Shown here in pieces: positions 55,782 through 63,756 of a stretch of DNA of 64,000 nucleotides. Under the pieces are notes generated by a model, which did not search any database, was not told the origin of the DNA, and was given only the letters and a program-made list of their open reading frames with translations. The stretch comes from Solirubrobacter soli DSM 22325. GTDB lineage: Bacteria > Actinomycetota > Thermoleophilia > Solirubrobacterales > Solirubrobacteraceae. Position 1 is the stretch's first letter; each line of letters begins with the position of its first letter. The translations under genes and the position numbers were made by a program. The stretch lies in NCBI RefSeq assembly GCF_000423665.1, contig NZ_AUIK01000008.1:1-64000 (forward strand), written 5' to 3'.

Positions 55782-57920
55782 CTACGACGTCTTCGCCGCC
55801 GATGCTTCGGCGGCCGCGGCGGCGTGCGCCGCCATCAGCTCGCGCTGGACCGAGCGGCCCTCGCCGTTGTTGGGCGAGCGGCGCGTGTAGTTGCCCTGGT
55901 TGTCGAGCTCCCACGCGTTCATGTTGTCGGAGAAGCAGCGGTCCAGCGTGTCGATCAGGTCGGCGCGCAGCGTCTCGTCGCGGATCGGCGTGAGCAGTTC
56001 GACGCGGGTGTCGAGGTTGCGCGGCATCAGGTCCGCAGAGCCGATGTAGACGGTGTGCTCGCCGTCGCGCTCGAAGGAGTAGATCCGCGAGTGCTCGAGG
56101 AAGCGCCCGACGATCGAGACCACGCGGACGTTGTCCGACACGCCCGGGACGCCGGGCTTCAGGCAGCAGATGCCGCGGGTGTTGATCTCCACCTTCACGC
56201 CCGCCTGCGACGCCCGGTAGAGCGCCTGGATGCACTCGCGGTCCACGAGCGAGTTCATCTTCATGCGGATCCGCGCGGGCTTGCCCTCGTTGTGGACGGC
56301 GACCGTGCGTTCGATCTCCTCGATCACGCCGTTGCGCAGATGCGCGGGGGCGACGAGCACCCGCCGGTAGCCGCGCGGGCGGGCGAAGCCGGTGAGGAAG
56401 TTGAACATGTCGGCGACGTCGGCGCCGATCTCCTCGTCGCACGTGAACAGGCCGAAATCCGTGTACAGGCGCGCGGTCTTGGCGTTGTAGTTGCCGGTGC
56501 CGACGTGCAGGTAATGGCGGATGCCGTCGCCCTCGCGGCGCACGACCAGGATGCACTTGGCGTGCGTCTTGAGCGCCGGCAGGCCGTACACGACGTGCAC
56601 GCCCGCCTCTTCCAGCGCGCGCCCCCACTGGATGTTCGCGCGCTCGTCGAAGCGCGCCTTGACCTCCACCAGGCACACCGCCTGCTTGCCGCGCTCGGCG
56701 GCGCGGATCAGTGCGGGGACGAGCGGCGAGTCGTCCGACGTGCGGTACACGGTCTGCTTGATCGCGAGCACGTCCGGGTCGTTGACCGCCTGCTCGACGA
56801 AGCGCTCGACCGAGCTGACGAACGAGTCGTAGGGATGGTGGAGCAGGATGTCGCGCTTGCGCATGGCGCCGAGCACGTCGGGGAGCTCGTCCTCGTCGGG
56901 CTGCAGGCGCGGCTGCGTGACCGGCTGGAACGGCGGGTCGCGCAGCTCCGAGTGACCGGGGATCTTGACGATGTCCCAGAGGTCGTTGAGGTCGAGCAGG
57001 CCGTCGACCTTGAAGACGTCCTCGGCGCCGACCTCGAGCGCGCGGGAGATCTGGTCGAGCATCGCGTCGCTCATGCCGGCGCCGACCTCGACGCGCACGG
57101 CCTCGCCGAAGCGCCGCGCGCGCAGCTCCTCCTCGACGGCCTGGAGCAGGTCGTCGGCGTCGTCGGACACGCTGAAGTCCGCGTCGCGCGTGACGCGGAA
57201 GACGTGCTTGTCGAGGATCTCCATCCCCGGGAACAGCGAATCGAGGTTCTCCGCGATCACGTCCTCGAGCGGCACGAACGTCTTGCCGTCGCCCACCGGC
57301 ACGAAGCGCGGGAGCATCTCCTTCGGGACCTTCACGCGCGCGAACGTCTGCACGTCGGTGACCGGGTCGCGGACGATCACGCCCAGCGACAGCGAGAGGT
57401 TGGAGATGTACGGGAACGGCCGCCCGAGGCCGACCGCCAGCGGCGTCAGCACGGGGAAGATCTGCCGGCGGAAGCGCTCGTCGAGGCTCTTGCGGTCGGT
57501 CCGGTTGACCTCGGCGTAGCGGACGATCCGGATGCCGTGCTCGGCCAGCGCGGGGCGCAGGTCGTGGTCGAGGCAGCGCGACTGGCGGGCCGAGTGTTCG
57601 CGCACCGCCTTGCGGATCTCCTCGATCGTCTGCGACGGCGTGCTGCCGTCCTGCAGCGGCTTCTCGATGCCCGCCTCGATCTGGTCGTGCAGACCGGCGA
57701 CGCGCACCATGAAGAACTCGTCGAGGTTGGACGAGTAGATCGCGCAGAACTTGACGCGCTCCAGCAGCGGAACGGACGCGTCCTCCGCGAGTTCGAGCAC
57801 ACGCTCGTTGAACTGCATCCAGCTCAGCTCGCGGTTGTAGTAGAGCGCGGGATCCTGAAGATCCGGCGCAGCGACGGTCTCGGTCGCGCTGGTGGTCTCA
57901 CTCACGGCGTTCTGAATCAT
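55782..57920 (-). CDS. ppk1: polyphosphate kinase Ppk1
   Basis: The 712-residue enzyme reversibly moves the terminal phosphate of ATP onto polyphosphate. The N-terminal domain has YYNRELSWMQFNERVLE and AIYSSNLDEFFMVRVAGL. HHPYDSF and the autophosphorylated-His segment YLHVGTGNYNAKTARLY with DFG following are intact, as is TRVELLTPI in the last domain. It stores phosphate when plentiful. A three-unit phased repeat lies 11 to 38 bases upstream, inside the end of ppx, suggesting phosphate control. ppx lies directly upstream on the same strand. Confidence 0.97.
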   Translation of the reverse strand: MIQNAVSETTSATETVAAPDLQDPALYYNRELSWMQFNERVLELAEDASVPLLERVKFCAIYSSNLDEFFMVRVAGLHDQIEAGIEKPLQDGSTPSQTIEEIRKAVREHSARQSRCLDHDLRPALAEHGIRIVRYAEVNRTDRKSLDERFRRQIFPVLTPLAVGLGRPFPYISNLSLSLGVIVRDPVTDVQTFARVKVPKEMLPRFVPVGDGKTFVPLEDVIAENLDSLFPGMEILDKHVFRVTRDADFSVSDDADDLLQAVEEELRARRFGEAVRVEVGAGMSDAMLDQISRALEVGAEDVFKVDGLLDLNDLWDIVKIPGHSELRDPPFQPVTQPRLQPDEDELPDVLGAMRKRDILLHHPYDSFVSSVERFVEQAVNDPDVLAIKQTVYRTSDDSPLVPALIRAAERGKQAVCLVEVKARFDERANIQWGRALEEAGVHVVYGLPALKTHAKCILVVRREGDGIRHYLHVGTGNYNAKTARLYTDFGLFTCDEEIGADVADMFNFLTGFARPRGYRRVLVAPAHLRNGVIEEIERTVAVHNEGKPARIRMKMNSLVDRECIQALYRASQAGVKVEINTRGICCLKPGVPGVSDNVRVVSIVGRFLEHSRIYSFERDGEHTVYIGSADLMPRNLDTRVELLTPIRDETLRADLIDTLDRCFSDNMNAWELDNQGNYTRRSPNNGEGRSVQRELMAAHAAAAAEASAAKTS

Positions 57921-57930
57921 CGCACCCTCG

Positions 57931-57958
57931 GTGGGTCGATCGTGAACGAGTTGTTACA
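57931..57958. promoter_or_regulatory. candidate PHO box (three 11-base units) before ppk1
   Basis: GTGGGT, GTGAAC and GTTACA begin at 57931, 57942 and 57953 on the plus strand, exactly 11 bases apart. The middle unit is the perfect GTGAAC core. The array overlaps the stop codon of ppx and ends 11 bases before the ppk1 start codon, close enough to interfere with transcription initiation. Confidence 0.55.
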
Positions 57959-58826
57959 GCCCGGCGAGGTCGATCAGGACGCCTTCGCGAAGCCCCCCGC
58001 AGCCGATCTGCAGCGGGCGGCCGAGCGCCTTCGCGGCTGCGTCGAGCGCCAGCAGGCCGGCGGGCATCAGCCGGACCCGCTGTGCGTCGAGGTCGAAGCG
58101 GGCGGCGACGTCCACCGCGGGACCACTCGCCAGTACCCGCAGCGCCTGCGCGAGGCTTGCGTCGTTGAGCTCATCGCCCACGAGCCGGCGCAGCGACGCC
58201 GCGCTCCCGCCCACCGCGAGCGCGTGGTCGATGGCGCCGGGATCGATCGGCGTCAGCGCGCGGACGGCGTGCATTCTCACGGCCGCCAGCTCCTCGTCGC
58301 CGGGCGGGTCGCCGCCGAGGTAGGCGTCGGCGAGGAAGCCGCTGCCGAAGGCGTAGGACTTCGCCCACTCGACGCCGTGATCGGTGGTCCCGATCGCGAT
58401 CTCGGTCGAGCCGCCGCCGACGTCGACCACCGCGACGCGCCCCGGAAGCGGCCGCCCCGCGGTGCGGGTGGCGCCGAGGAACGCGAGCCGCGCCTCCTCC
58501 TCCCCGTCGAGCACGTTGACCTCGACGCCGCCGTGCGCCTTGATGGCCCGACAGAACTCGTCGCGGTTGGCGGCGCGCCGGATCACGGCGGTGGCGACGG
58601 CGCGGATCGTGCTCGCGCCGGCCTGCTCGGCGAGCGCGTGCAGCTCGGCGACGACGGCCGCGGTCTCGGCGATCCGGGCCGCCGGAATCGTCCCGCCCGG
58701 CGCCAGGCCACGGCCCAGGCGGGTGAAGGCGCGGCGCTGCAGGACCTCCCTCAGGCCACCAGGGCATGCCTCGGCGACCAGCACGCGGGTGGTGTTCGTC
58801 CCGATGTCGATGCAGCCGCAGAGCAT
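57954..58826 (-). CDS. ppx: exopolyphosphatase / Ppx-GppA phosphatase, short form
   Basis: The 290-residue enzyme of the actin-like ASKHA fold has CIDIGTNTTRVLVAE at the N-terminus, the conserved Glu region LDGEEEARLAFLGA and the phosphate loop VVDVGGGSTEIAIG. It hydrolyses terminal phosphates from polyphosphate or pppGpp. It is the short form without the C-terminal HD-like domain. The ATG at 58826 begins the family motif; the longer frame upstream is antisense to the ABC gene. It is followed by ppk1 on the same strand with 33 bases between. Confidence 0.93.
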   Translation of the reverse strand: MLCGCIDIGTNTTRVLVAEACPGGLREVLQRRAFTRLGRGLAPGGTIPAARIAETAAVVAELHALAEQAGASTIRAVATAVIRRAANRDEFCRAIKAHGGVEVNVLDGEEEARLAFLGATRTAGRPLPGRVAVVDVGGGSTEIAIGTTDHGVEWAKSYAFGSGFLADAYLGGDPPGDEELAAVRMHAVRALTPIDPGAIDHALAVGGSAASLRRLVGDELNDASLAQALRVLASGPAVDVAARFDLDAQRVRLMPAGLLALDAAAKALGRPLQIGCGGLREGVLIDLAGL

Positions 58827-58847
58827 TCGCTCGGAAGCGATGTTGCC

Positions 58848-59714
58848 ATGATGGAGGTGATGACGAGCGGCGTTCCCGCGATCGAGGTCCACGGCCTCAC
58901 CAAGGCCTACGGATCGCACGAGGCCGTGCGCGGGATCGACTTCACCGTCTCGCGGGGCGAGGTCTTCGGCCTGCTGGGCCCCAACGGCGCGGGCAAGACG
59001 ACCACCGTCGAGGTGCTGGAGGGTTACCGCACGCGCGATAGCGGAACCGTCACCGTGCTGGGTTACGACCCGGAGAACCGCTCGCAGGCGATGCGCTCGC
59101 GCGTCGGGATCGTGCTGCAGAGCTGCGGCACCTACCCGCACCTGACGGTCGCCGAGACGGTGGAGCACTTCGCGTCGATGTACCCCGCGCCGCGCCGGGT
59201 CGACGAGGTGCTGGCGCTGGCAGGGCTCGACGAGTGCGCCGGGCGCCGGGCGCGGACGTTGAGCGGCGGCCAGGCGCGGCGGCTGGACTTCGCGCTGGCG
59301 TTGGTCGGCGACCCGGAGCTGATCTTCCTCGACGAGCCGACGACGGGCTTCGACCCGGGCGCGCGGCGCGCCGCCTGGGATGTGATCCGCGCGCTGCGCG
59401 ACCTCGGCAAGACCGTCGTGCTGACCACGCACTACCTCGACGAGGCGCAGACCCTCGCCGACCGCGTCGCGATCCTCCAGGGCGGGCGGATCCTGGCCGA
59501 AGGGCCGCCGGACCAGCTCGGGGCCTCGCGCTACCGGGTCGCCTGGCGCGGCGCCGACGGGTCGTTGGAGGAGCGCTTCACAGAGAACCCGACGGTGCTG
59601 CTCGCCGAACTGACCGCCGAGGCGCTGGCCCGCGGCGAGCGGCTCGAGGAGCTCAGCGTGACGCGCCCGAGCCTCGAGGACGTCTATCTCGAACTGACGG
59701 AGACCTTCGCGTGA
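58848..59714 (+). CDS. ABC transporter ATP-binding protein (ABC-2 / drug-export type)
   Basis: The protein of about 288 residues is the ATPase of an exporter: GLLGPNGAGKTTTVEVLEGY (Walker A), LSGGQARRLDFALAL (signature), LIFLDEPTTGFDP (Walker B) and the switch TTHYLDEAQTLADR. The C-terminal domain PSLEDVYLELT is typical of DrrA-like exporters. Four in-frame starts lie close together (58848, 58851, 58857 and 58860); I chose the first. It overlaps the permease gene as GTGA and diverges from ppx across about 20 bases. Confidence 0.92.
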   Translation: MMEVMTSGVPAIEVHGLTKAYGSHEAVRGIDFTVSRGEVFGLLGPNGAGKTTTVEVLEGYRTRDSGTVTVLGYDPENRSQAMRSRVGIVLQSCGTYPHLTVAETVEHFASMYPAPRRVDEVLALAGLDECAGRRARTLSGGQARRLDFALALVGDPELIFLDEPTTGFDPGARRAAWDVIRALRDLGKTVVLTTHYLDEAQTLADRVAILQGGRILAEGPPDQLGASRYRVAWRGADGSLEERFTENPTVLLAELTAEALARGERLEELSVTRPSLEDVYLELTETFA

Positions 59715-60460
59715 GTACGGCCGCACTCGCCTGGCGCCAGTACCGGCTCGAGCGCCGGATGTTCTGGCGCAACCCGAGCGCGGCGTTCTTCGGGGTCGTC
59801 CTGCCGCTGCTGCTGCTCGCGATCTTCGGCGCGGTGTTCGCCGGCCGCGACGAGGACCTCGACGTGATCGTCCCCGGCATCGCCGCGATGAGCGTGATGT
59901 CGGCGACGTTCACCTCGCTCGCCTACAACCTCACGACGCTGCGCGAGCGCGGGATCCTCAAGCGCCTGCGCGGGACGCCTTTGCCGACGAGCGCGTACCT
60001 GACCGGACTGGCGGCCAACGCCGTCGCCAACGCGGTCCTGCAGGTCGCGATCGTGCTGGTCGTCGGCCACGTCCTGCTGGGCGTCTCGTGGCCCGGCGAC
60101 TGGTTCTCCCTGGCCGTCTTCGTGGTCGCGGGCGTGGTCTGCTTCGCGCTGCTGGGCATCGCGCTCTCGCACGCGATCCCCAATCCGGAGTCCGCGCCCG
60201 CCTACGTCAACGCGGTCTTCCTGCCGCAGATCCTGATCGCGGGCGTGTTCTACGACGCGCAGGACGCGCCGAGCATCATCCACGACATCGCGCAGGCGCT
60301 CCCGCTGACCCACCTGGTCGACGGACTGTCCGGAGCGATCGTCGACGACCAGGGTCTGACCCACCATTGGGTCGCGCTGCTCGTCCTCGGCTGGTGGGCC
60401 GCGATCGGGCTCGTGCTCGCTGTGCGGGGCTTTTCCTGGGAAGCGCGGAGAGTGCGCTGA
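59711..60460 (+). CDS. ABC-2 type exporter permease
   Basis: The 249-residue permease of the ABC-2 family has six membrane helices, including FGVVLPLLLLAIFGAVFAG and FSLAVFVVAGVVCFALLGIAL. Conserved loop features are ERGILKRLRGTPLP and the NAVFLPQILIAGVFYD segment found in DrrB/YadH-type proteins. It pairs with the ATPase just upstream to export a hydrophobic compound, lipid or drug. The start is a GTG in a GTGA overlap. Confidence 0.91.
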   Translation: MSTAALAWRQYRLERRMFWRNPSAAFFGVVLPLLLLAIFGAVFAGRDEDLDVIVPGIAAMSVMSATFTSLAYNLTTLRERGILKRLRGTPLPTSAYLTGLAANAVANAVLQVAIVLVVGHVLLGVSWPGDWFSLAVFVVAGVVCFALLGIALSHAIPNPESAPAYVNAVFLPQILIAGVFYDAQDAPSIIHDIAQALPLTHLVDGLSGAIVDDQGLTHHWVALLVLGWWAAIGLVLAVRGFSWEARRVR

Positions 60461-60562
60461 GCGGTTTGCACGTAGTCCGCCGCAACATGTAGGGTCAGCG
60501 CCAATACAGCCGTCAACCGCTGTCCACGGTTAGAGCGGCACTATCGACCTGTCAGGAGAGGG

Positions 60563-60805
60563 ATGGCAGCTGGCGTACACGGTCGGGCACGTATCGGTCG
60601 TTCGCTTTCAGCCGTAAGGGACGTCGCGTCCCTGCCGGGCTGGCTCCAGATGTTCGTCATCGTCGCGGTCGCCGCGACGATCGTGTTGATCGCCCACGTC
60701 GCCGGGGTGCCCGGCCGCTGGGCGCCGCTGGTGATCGGAGGAGCGCTGGGTCTGATGACCGCATTGGTCGCGGGCGCTCCGCGTCGGGAGGATGGAGAAG
60801 GCTAG
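60563..60805 (+). CDS. small two-helix membrane protein
   Basis: The 80-residue protein has a basic N-terminus and two membrane helices (LQMFVIVAVAATIVLIAHV and PLVIGGALGLMTALVAG). No family is recognised. An AGGAGAGG ribosome site precedes the ATG. It lies between the exporter and the amino-acid permease, with gaps of 102 and 53 bases. Confidence 0.68.
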   Translation: MAAGVHGRARIGRSLSAVRDVASLPGWLQMFVIVAVAATIVLIAHVAGVPGRWAPLVIGGALGLMTALVAGAPRREDGEG

Positions 60806-60819
60806 GTCTGGACCACCGG

Positions 60820-60854
60820 TCCCATCCATCCCTCACTCGAATCAAGTGGGATGG
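60820..60854 (+). promoter_or_regulatory. inverted repeat in the leader of the permease gene
   Basis: CCCATCC (60820-60826) and GGATGGG (60848-60854) can pair, with an inner CACT/AGTG match. The distal arm ends 4 bases before the ATG at 60859 and overlaps where the ribosome site should be, so the hairpin could hold back translation. Confidence 0.4.
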
Positions 60855-60858
60855 GTTC

Positions 60859-62421
60859 ATGTCGCTGGAACCGCACGCAGTTGACGAAGTGATCGCCGAG
60901 ACCCAGGCGGCTCTCGACGAGAAAGCGAAGCTCAAGAAGCACTTCGGGCGCTTCGACATGCTGTTCTTCCTCATCTGCACGCTCGTAGGCGTGGACACGC
61001 TCGGCGCGGTCGCGAGCAACGGCCCGGAGGGCTTCACGTGGCTGATCGTGCTCGCGGTGCTCTTCTTCGTGCCGTACGCGCTGCTGACCGCCGAGCTCGG
61101 CGCGGCGTTCACCGACGAAGGTGGCTGTTACGTGTGGACGAAGCTCGCCTGGGGCCGCTTCGTCGCCTCGATCAACTCGGTCCTGTACTGGCTGTCGAAT
61201 CCGGTCTGGATGGGCGGCCTGCTGTGCATCACCGCGGTCACGACGTTCAACACGTTCTTCGGTGACCTCGGCAACGTCGGCCAGTACCTGTTCTCGCTGG
61301 CGTTCATCTGGTTCGGCGTGTGGGCGGCGATCCTGTCGTTCGGCGTCGGCAAGTGGATCCCGACGCTCGGCGCGTGGGCGCGGATCGTGCTGCTCGCGTT
61401 CTTCACCTTCAGCGTGATCATCTACGCGTTCAAGCACGGGCTCCACTCTCCCGCGCTGTCGGAGTTCTCGCCCTCGTACACGCTGTTCATCGGGCTCGTG
61501 CCGCTGCTGTTCTTCAACTTCGTGGGCTTCGAGCTGCCGAGCGCCGCCGGCGACGAGATGAAGGACCCGCAGAAGGACGTGCCGTTCACGGTCCTCCGTT
61601 CGGCCGTCACGGCGGTCGTGCTGTACGGCGTGCCGATCCTCGCGATCATCATGGTCCTGCCGGCCGATCAGATCACCGGCCTGGGTGGCTTCATCGACGC
61701 CATGAAGACGGTCTTCACGGTGTATGGCGGCGAGGTGACCAAGAACGGCGCCGAGCTGAGCGGGTTCGGTTCGGTGCTGGGCAACCTCACGGCCGCGATG
61801 TTCATCCTCGTGCTGCTCTCCAGCGGGACGACGTGGCTGATGGGCTCGGATCGCTCGCAGGCGGTCGCCGGCTACGACGGCGGCGGGCCCCGCGTCCTGG
61901 GCACGTTCTCGGCGCGCTGGGGCACGCCGATCGTCGTCAACTTCCTCTCCGGGACCGTCTCGACGATCGTCATGGTGCTCGCGTTCCAGCTCTCCGGCGG
62001 CGACGCGGAGAAGTACTTCAACGCGGTGCTGAACGTGGTGCTGCTGTTCACCACGGTCTCGTACCTGGCGATCTTCCCGGCGCTGATCAAGCTGCGCTAC
62101 TCGCACGGGCACGTCTACCGGCCGTACAAGGTGCCGTTCGGGATGGCCGGCGTGTGGATCTGCGGGGTGCTGACGACGTTCTGGGCGCTGTTCGCCTCGC
62201 TCGTCGGGTTCTTCCCGGGGCTGGGCGACGGGTCGTTGTTGAACGATTCCGCGCTGCCCGACGGGTTCTCGCGCGGGACGTTCGAGCTCGTGGTGTTCAT
62301 CCCGTTCGCGATCACGCTGCTGATCGGGATCGGGTTCTACATCGCAGGGCGGGGGACGCGCGCGCGGCTCGCCCCGACGGCGCCGCCGTCGCTCCCGCCC
62401 AACATTCAACCTGTCGGTTGA
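60859..62421 (+). CDS. APC-superfamily amino acid permease
   Basis: The 520-residue transporter has about 12 membrane helices and a hydrophilic N-terminus of 30 residues. APC features are the first helix LFFLICTLVGVDTLGAV, the segment GGCYVWTKLAWG, and the sixth-helix and loop region FVGFELPSAAGDEMKDPQKD that marks amino-acid/polyamine/glutamate antiporters. The substrate cannot be fixed. The ArsR gene begins 22 bases downstream, and its first operator lies across this gene's last codons. Confidence 0.9.
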   Translation: MSLEPHAVDEVIAETQAALDEKAKLKKHFGRFDMLFFLICTLVGVDTLGAVASNGPEGFTWLIVLAVLFFVPYALLTAELGAAFTDEGGCYVWTKLAWGRFVASINSVLYWLSNPVWMGGLLCITAVTTFNTFFGDLGNVGQYLFSLAFIWFGVWAAILSFGVGKWIPTLGAWARIVLLAFFTFSVIIYAFKHGLHSPALSEFSPSYTLFIGLVPLLFFNFVGFELPSAAGDEMKDPQKDVPFTVLRSAVTAVVLYGVPILAIIMVLPADQITGLGGFIDAMKTVFTVYGGEVTKNGAELSGFGSVLGNLTAAMFILVLLSSGTTWLMGSDRSQAVAGYDGGGPRVLGTFSARWGTPIVVNFLSGTVSTIVMVLAFQLSGGDAEKYFNAVLNVVLLFTTVSYLAIFPALIKLRYSHGHVYRPYKVPFGMAGVWICGVLTTFWALFASLVGFFPGLGDGSLLNDSALPDGFSRGTFELVVFIPFAITLLIGIGFYIAGRGTRARLAPTAPPSLPPNIQPVG

Positions 62422-62452
62422 CAGTTCTGTTATTCTCAACCTCATGGTTGAG
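62406..62452. promoter_or_regulatory. pair of ArsR-type palindromic operators
   Basis: TCAACC-TGTC-GGTTGA (62406-62421) and CTCAACC-TCAT-GGTTGAG (62435-62452) are two copies of the same palindrome. Their centres are 30 bases apart, close to three helical turns. The second covers the ATG at 62444. Between them lies TATTCT (62431-62436), a plausible -10 element placing the mRNA start at or next to the ATG. This fits tight autorepression of a leaderless transcript. Confidence 0.8.
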
Positions 62453-62770
62453 AGTCTGGACGCCGTCTTCCACGCCTTGTCCAGCGAGCCGCGCCGGGAC
62501 CTCCTCGGCGCGCTCGCCGGCGGGGAGCGCACCGTCGGCGACCTGGCGGTCCCGTTCGACATCTCGCTCGCCGCGGTCTCCAAGCACCTCAAGGTGCTCG
62601 AGGGCGCGGGGCTGGTCGAGCGGCGCGTCGAAGGTCGGACGACGATCTGCCGGCTCCGGCCTGAGCCGCTGGGCGACGTGCGCGAGTGGGTGACGTTCAT
62701 CGAGCAGTTCTGGACCGGGCGGTTGGAGCGGCTGCAGCAACTGCTGGAGCAGGAGCCCGAGGCCGTATGA
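62444..62770 (+). CDS. ArsR-family transcriptional regulator
   Basis: The 108-residue winged-helix protein has the ArsR core: VFHALSSEPRRDLLGAL, then LAVPFDISLAAVSKHLKVLE and the wing GLVERRVEGRTTICRL. There is no Cys, so it is not a metal-thiolate sensor; it resembles the ArsR regulators that control AHSA1/SRPBCC-type genes. It should bind the two palindromes at its own start. It overlaps a small downstream frame as ATGA. Confidence 0.93.
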   Translation: MVESLDAVFHALSSEPRRDLLGALAGGERTVGDLAVPFDISLAAVSKHLKVLEGAGLVERRVEGRTTICRLRPEPLGDVREWVTFIEQFWTGRLERLQQLLEQEPEAV

Positions 62771-63054
62771 CGTTGTTCGCCCACGTCGCCGGCGTCCCGG
62801 TCGAGGAGCTGCTGCCGTTCGTGGTCGTCAGCGGCGCCGGGCTGGTCTCAGCCGCGCGCGGCTGGCTCAGCGAGCGCACGCACCGTGCGCAGCTCTTCCT
62901 CCACGACGGCCATCTGCGCGACGATCGCGGTCTCGTCGGTCCCGTCCGGGAAGAAGAGCGTGAAGAGGTACTCGCTCCCGGCGCCGTTGGGCACGACGCG
63001 ACTGAAGGCGCCGGTCCGCGGGTCCGCGAGCCGCAGGATGTCGGCCGTCCCTAG
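62767..63054 (+). CDS. possible small protein coupled to ArsR
   Basis: An ATG overlaps the ArsR stop as ATGA, and the first 38 or so residues (LFAHVAGVPVEELLPFVVVS onward) read like a genuine small membrane-associated protein. The frame then runs antisense through the convergent SRPBCC gene, where its sequence looks like shadow translation. The real gene may end earlier through a frameshift, or only its start is meaningful. Confidence 0.35.
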   Translation: MTLFAHVAGVPVEELLPFVVVSGAGLVSAARGWLSERTHRAQLFLHDGHLRDDRGLVGPVREEEREEVLAPGAVGHDATEGAGPRVREPQDVGRP

Positions 63055-63243
63055 GACGCGGTCCACGCGCAGGTCGATGTGGAGTTCGCCGTTGACGATC
63101 CAGTGATCGCCGTCGGGCTCCACCGTGGTCGCGAAATTCGGCGCCCAGCGGGGGAGCGCGCGGGCGTCGCCGACGATGTCGAGGACGTCGTCCGGCGCCG
63201 CGTCGATCGAGATCTGGCGCGTTTCCGATCTATTCGTATGCAC
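62848..63243 (-). CDS. SRPBCC (START-like) superfamily protein
   Basis: The 131-residue protein matches polyketide cyclase/dehydrase-type SRPBCC domains: ISIDAAPDDVLDIVGDARAL at the N-terminus, PRWAPNFATTVEPDGDHWIV in the beta sheet and a C-terminal helix (IVAQMAVVEEELRTVRAL). These helix-grip folds bind hydrophobic ligands. The GTG at 63243 lies 6 bases after a good -10 element, so the mRNA is probably leaderless. It diverges from a MarR regulator across a long palindrome. Confidence 0.85.
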   Translation of the reverse strand: MHTNRSETRQISIDAAPDDVLDIVGDARALPRWAPNFATTVEPDGDHWIVNGELHIDLRVDRVLGTADILRLADPRTGAFSRVVPNGAGSEYLFTLFFPDGTDETAIVAQMAVVEEELRTVRALAEPAARG

Positions 63244-63269
63244 GTGCTTATCGTAAGCGTGTGCATACG
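63235..63269. promoter_or_regulatory. 35-base palindromic operator between SRPBCC and marR genes
   Basis: Arms of 16 bases (CGTATGCACGTGCTTA and TAAGCGTGTGCATACG) pair at 14 of 16 positions around TCG. The palindrome covers the SRPBCC start codon at 63243 and ends 3 bases before the marR ATG at 63272, so a bound MarR dimer would block both genes. Confidence 0.85.
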
Positions 63270-63278
63270 ATATGTCAA
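63250..63278 (-). promoter_or_regulatory. sigma-70-type promoter for the SRPBCC gene
   Basis: On the minus strand a perfect TTGACA (plus coordinates 63273-63278) and TACGAT (63250-63255) are separated by 17 bases. The GTG start lies 6 bases further, predicting a leaderless mRNA. The -35 element overlaps the marR start codon region. Confidence 0.75.
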
Positions 63279-63700
63279 CGCGTACGATCCCGTGGGTGCG
63301 CGAGGACCTGGGAGCGCTGTTCGCCCGCATCACCCGCCGGCTGATCGAGCTCGAGCGGCCGATCCTCGACGCCCACGGGCTGACGATGTGGGGCTACGTG
63401 GCCTTGAACCACGTCGCGCTGTCGCCTCCATCGACCCAGCTGGCGCTGGCGGCGGCGATCGGCCACGACAAGACGCGCCTGATCGGGGTTCTGGACGGGT
63501 TGGAGCGCGACGGCCTGATCACCCGCTCGGCCGACCCTTCGGATCGCCGCGCCAAGCTCGTCCGGATCACGTCGGTGGGTGTGGAGCGCCACACGGCGGT
63601 CGTCGCCGACATCCGGACGATGGAGGACGAGCTGCTCGCGTCGCTGCCGGCCGGCGAGCGCGAGGCGCTGCTCGCGGCGTTGCGCCGGCTCGCGGCTTGA
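63272..63700 (+). CDS. MarR-family transcriptional regulator
   Basis: The 142-residue winged-helix protein has the MarR arrangement: an N-terminal dimer helix (ALFARITRRLIELERPILD), LALAAAIGHDKTRLIGVLDG as recognition region, the wing GLITRSADPSDRRAKLVRIT and the C-terminal dimer helix. It most likely represses itself and the SRPBCC gene through the intervening palindrome, with a small ligand as inducer. Confidence 0.93.
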   Translation: MSTRTIPWVREDLGALFARITRRLIELERPILDAHGLTMWGYVALNHVALSPPSTQLALAAAIGHDKTRLIGVLDGLERDGLITRSADPSDRRAKLVRITSVGVERHTAVVADIRTMEDELLASLPAGEREALLAALRRLAA

Positions 63701-63756
63701 CCGTTTCTTGACTTTCCCCGGACATCCGCTTGACCTCGTGGCCCGATACAGCTGTC

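Noticed and set aside
55824..58847. The antisense first part of a long plus-strand frame leading into the ABC ATPase
   Set aside because: It is opposite ppk1 and ppx; only the last 289 codons, from 58848, match a family.
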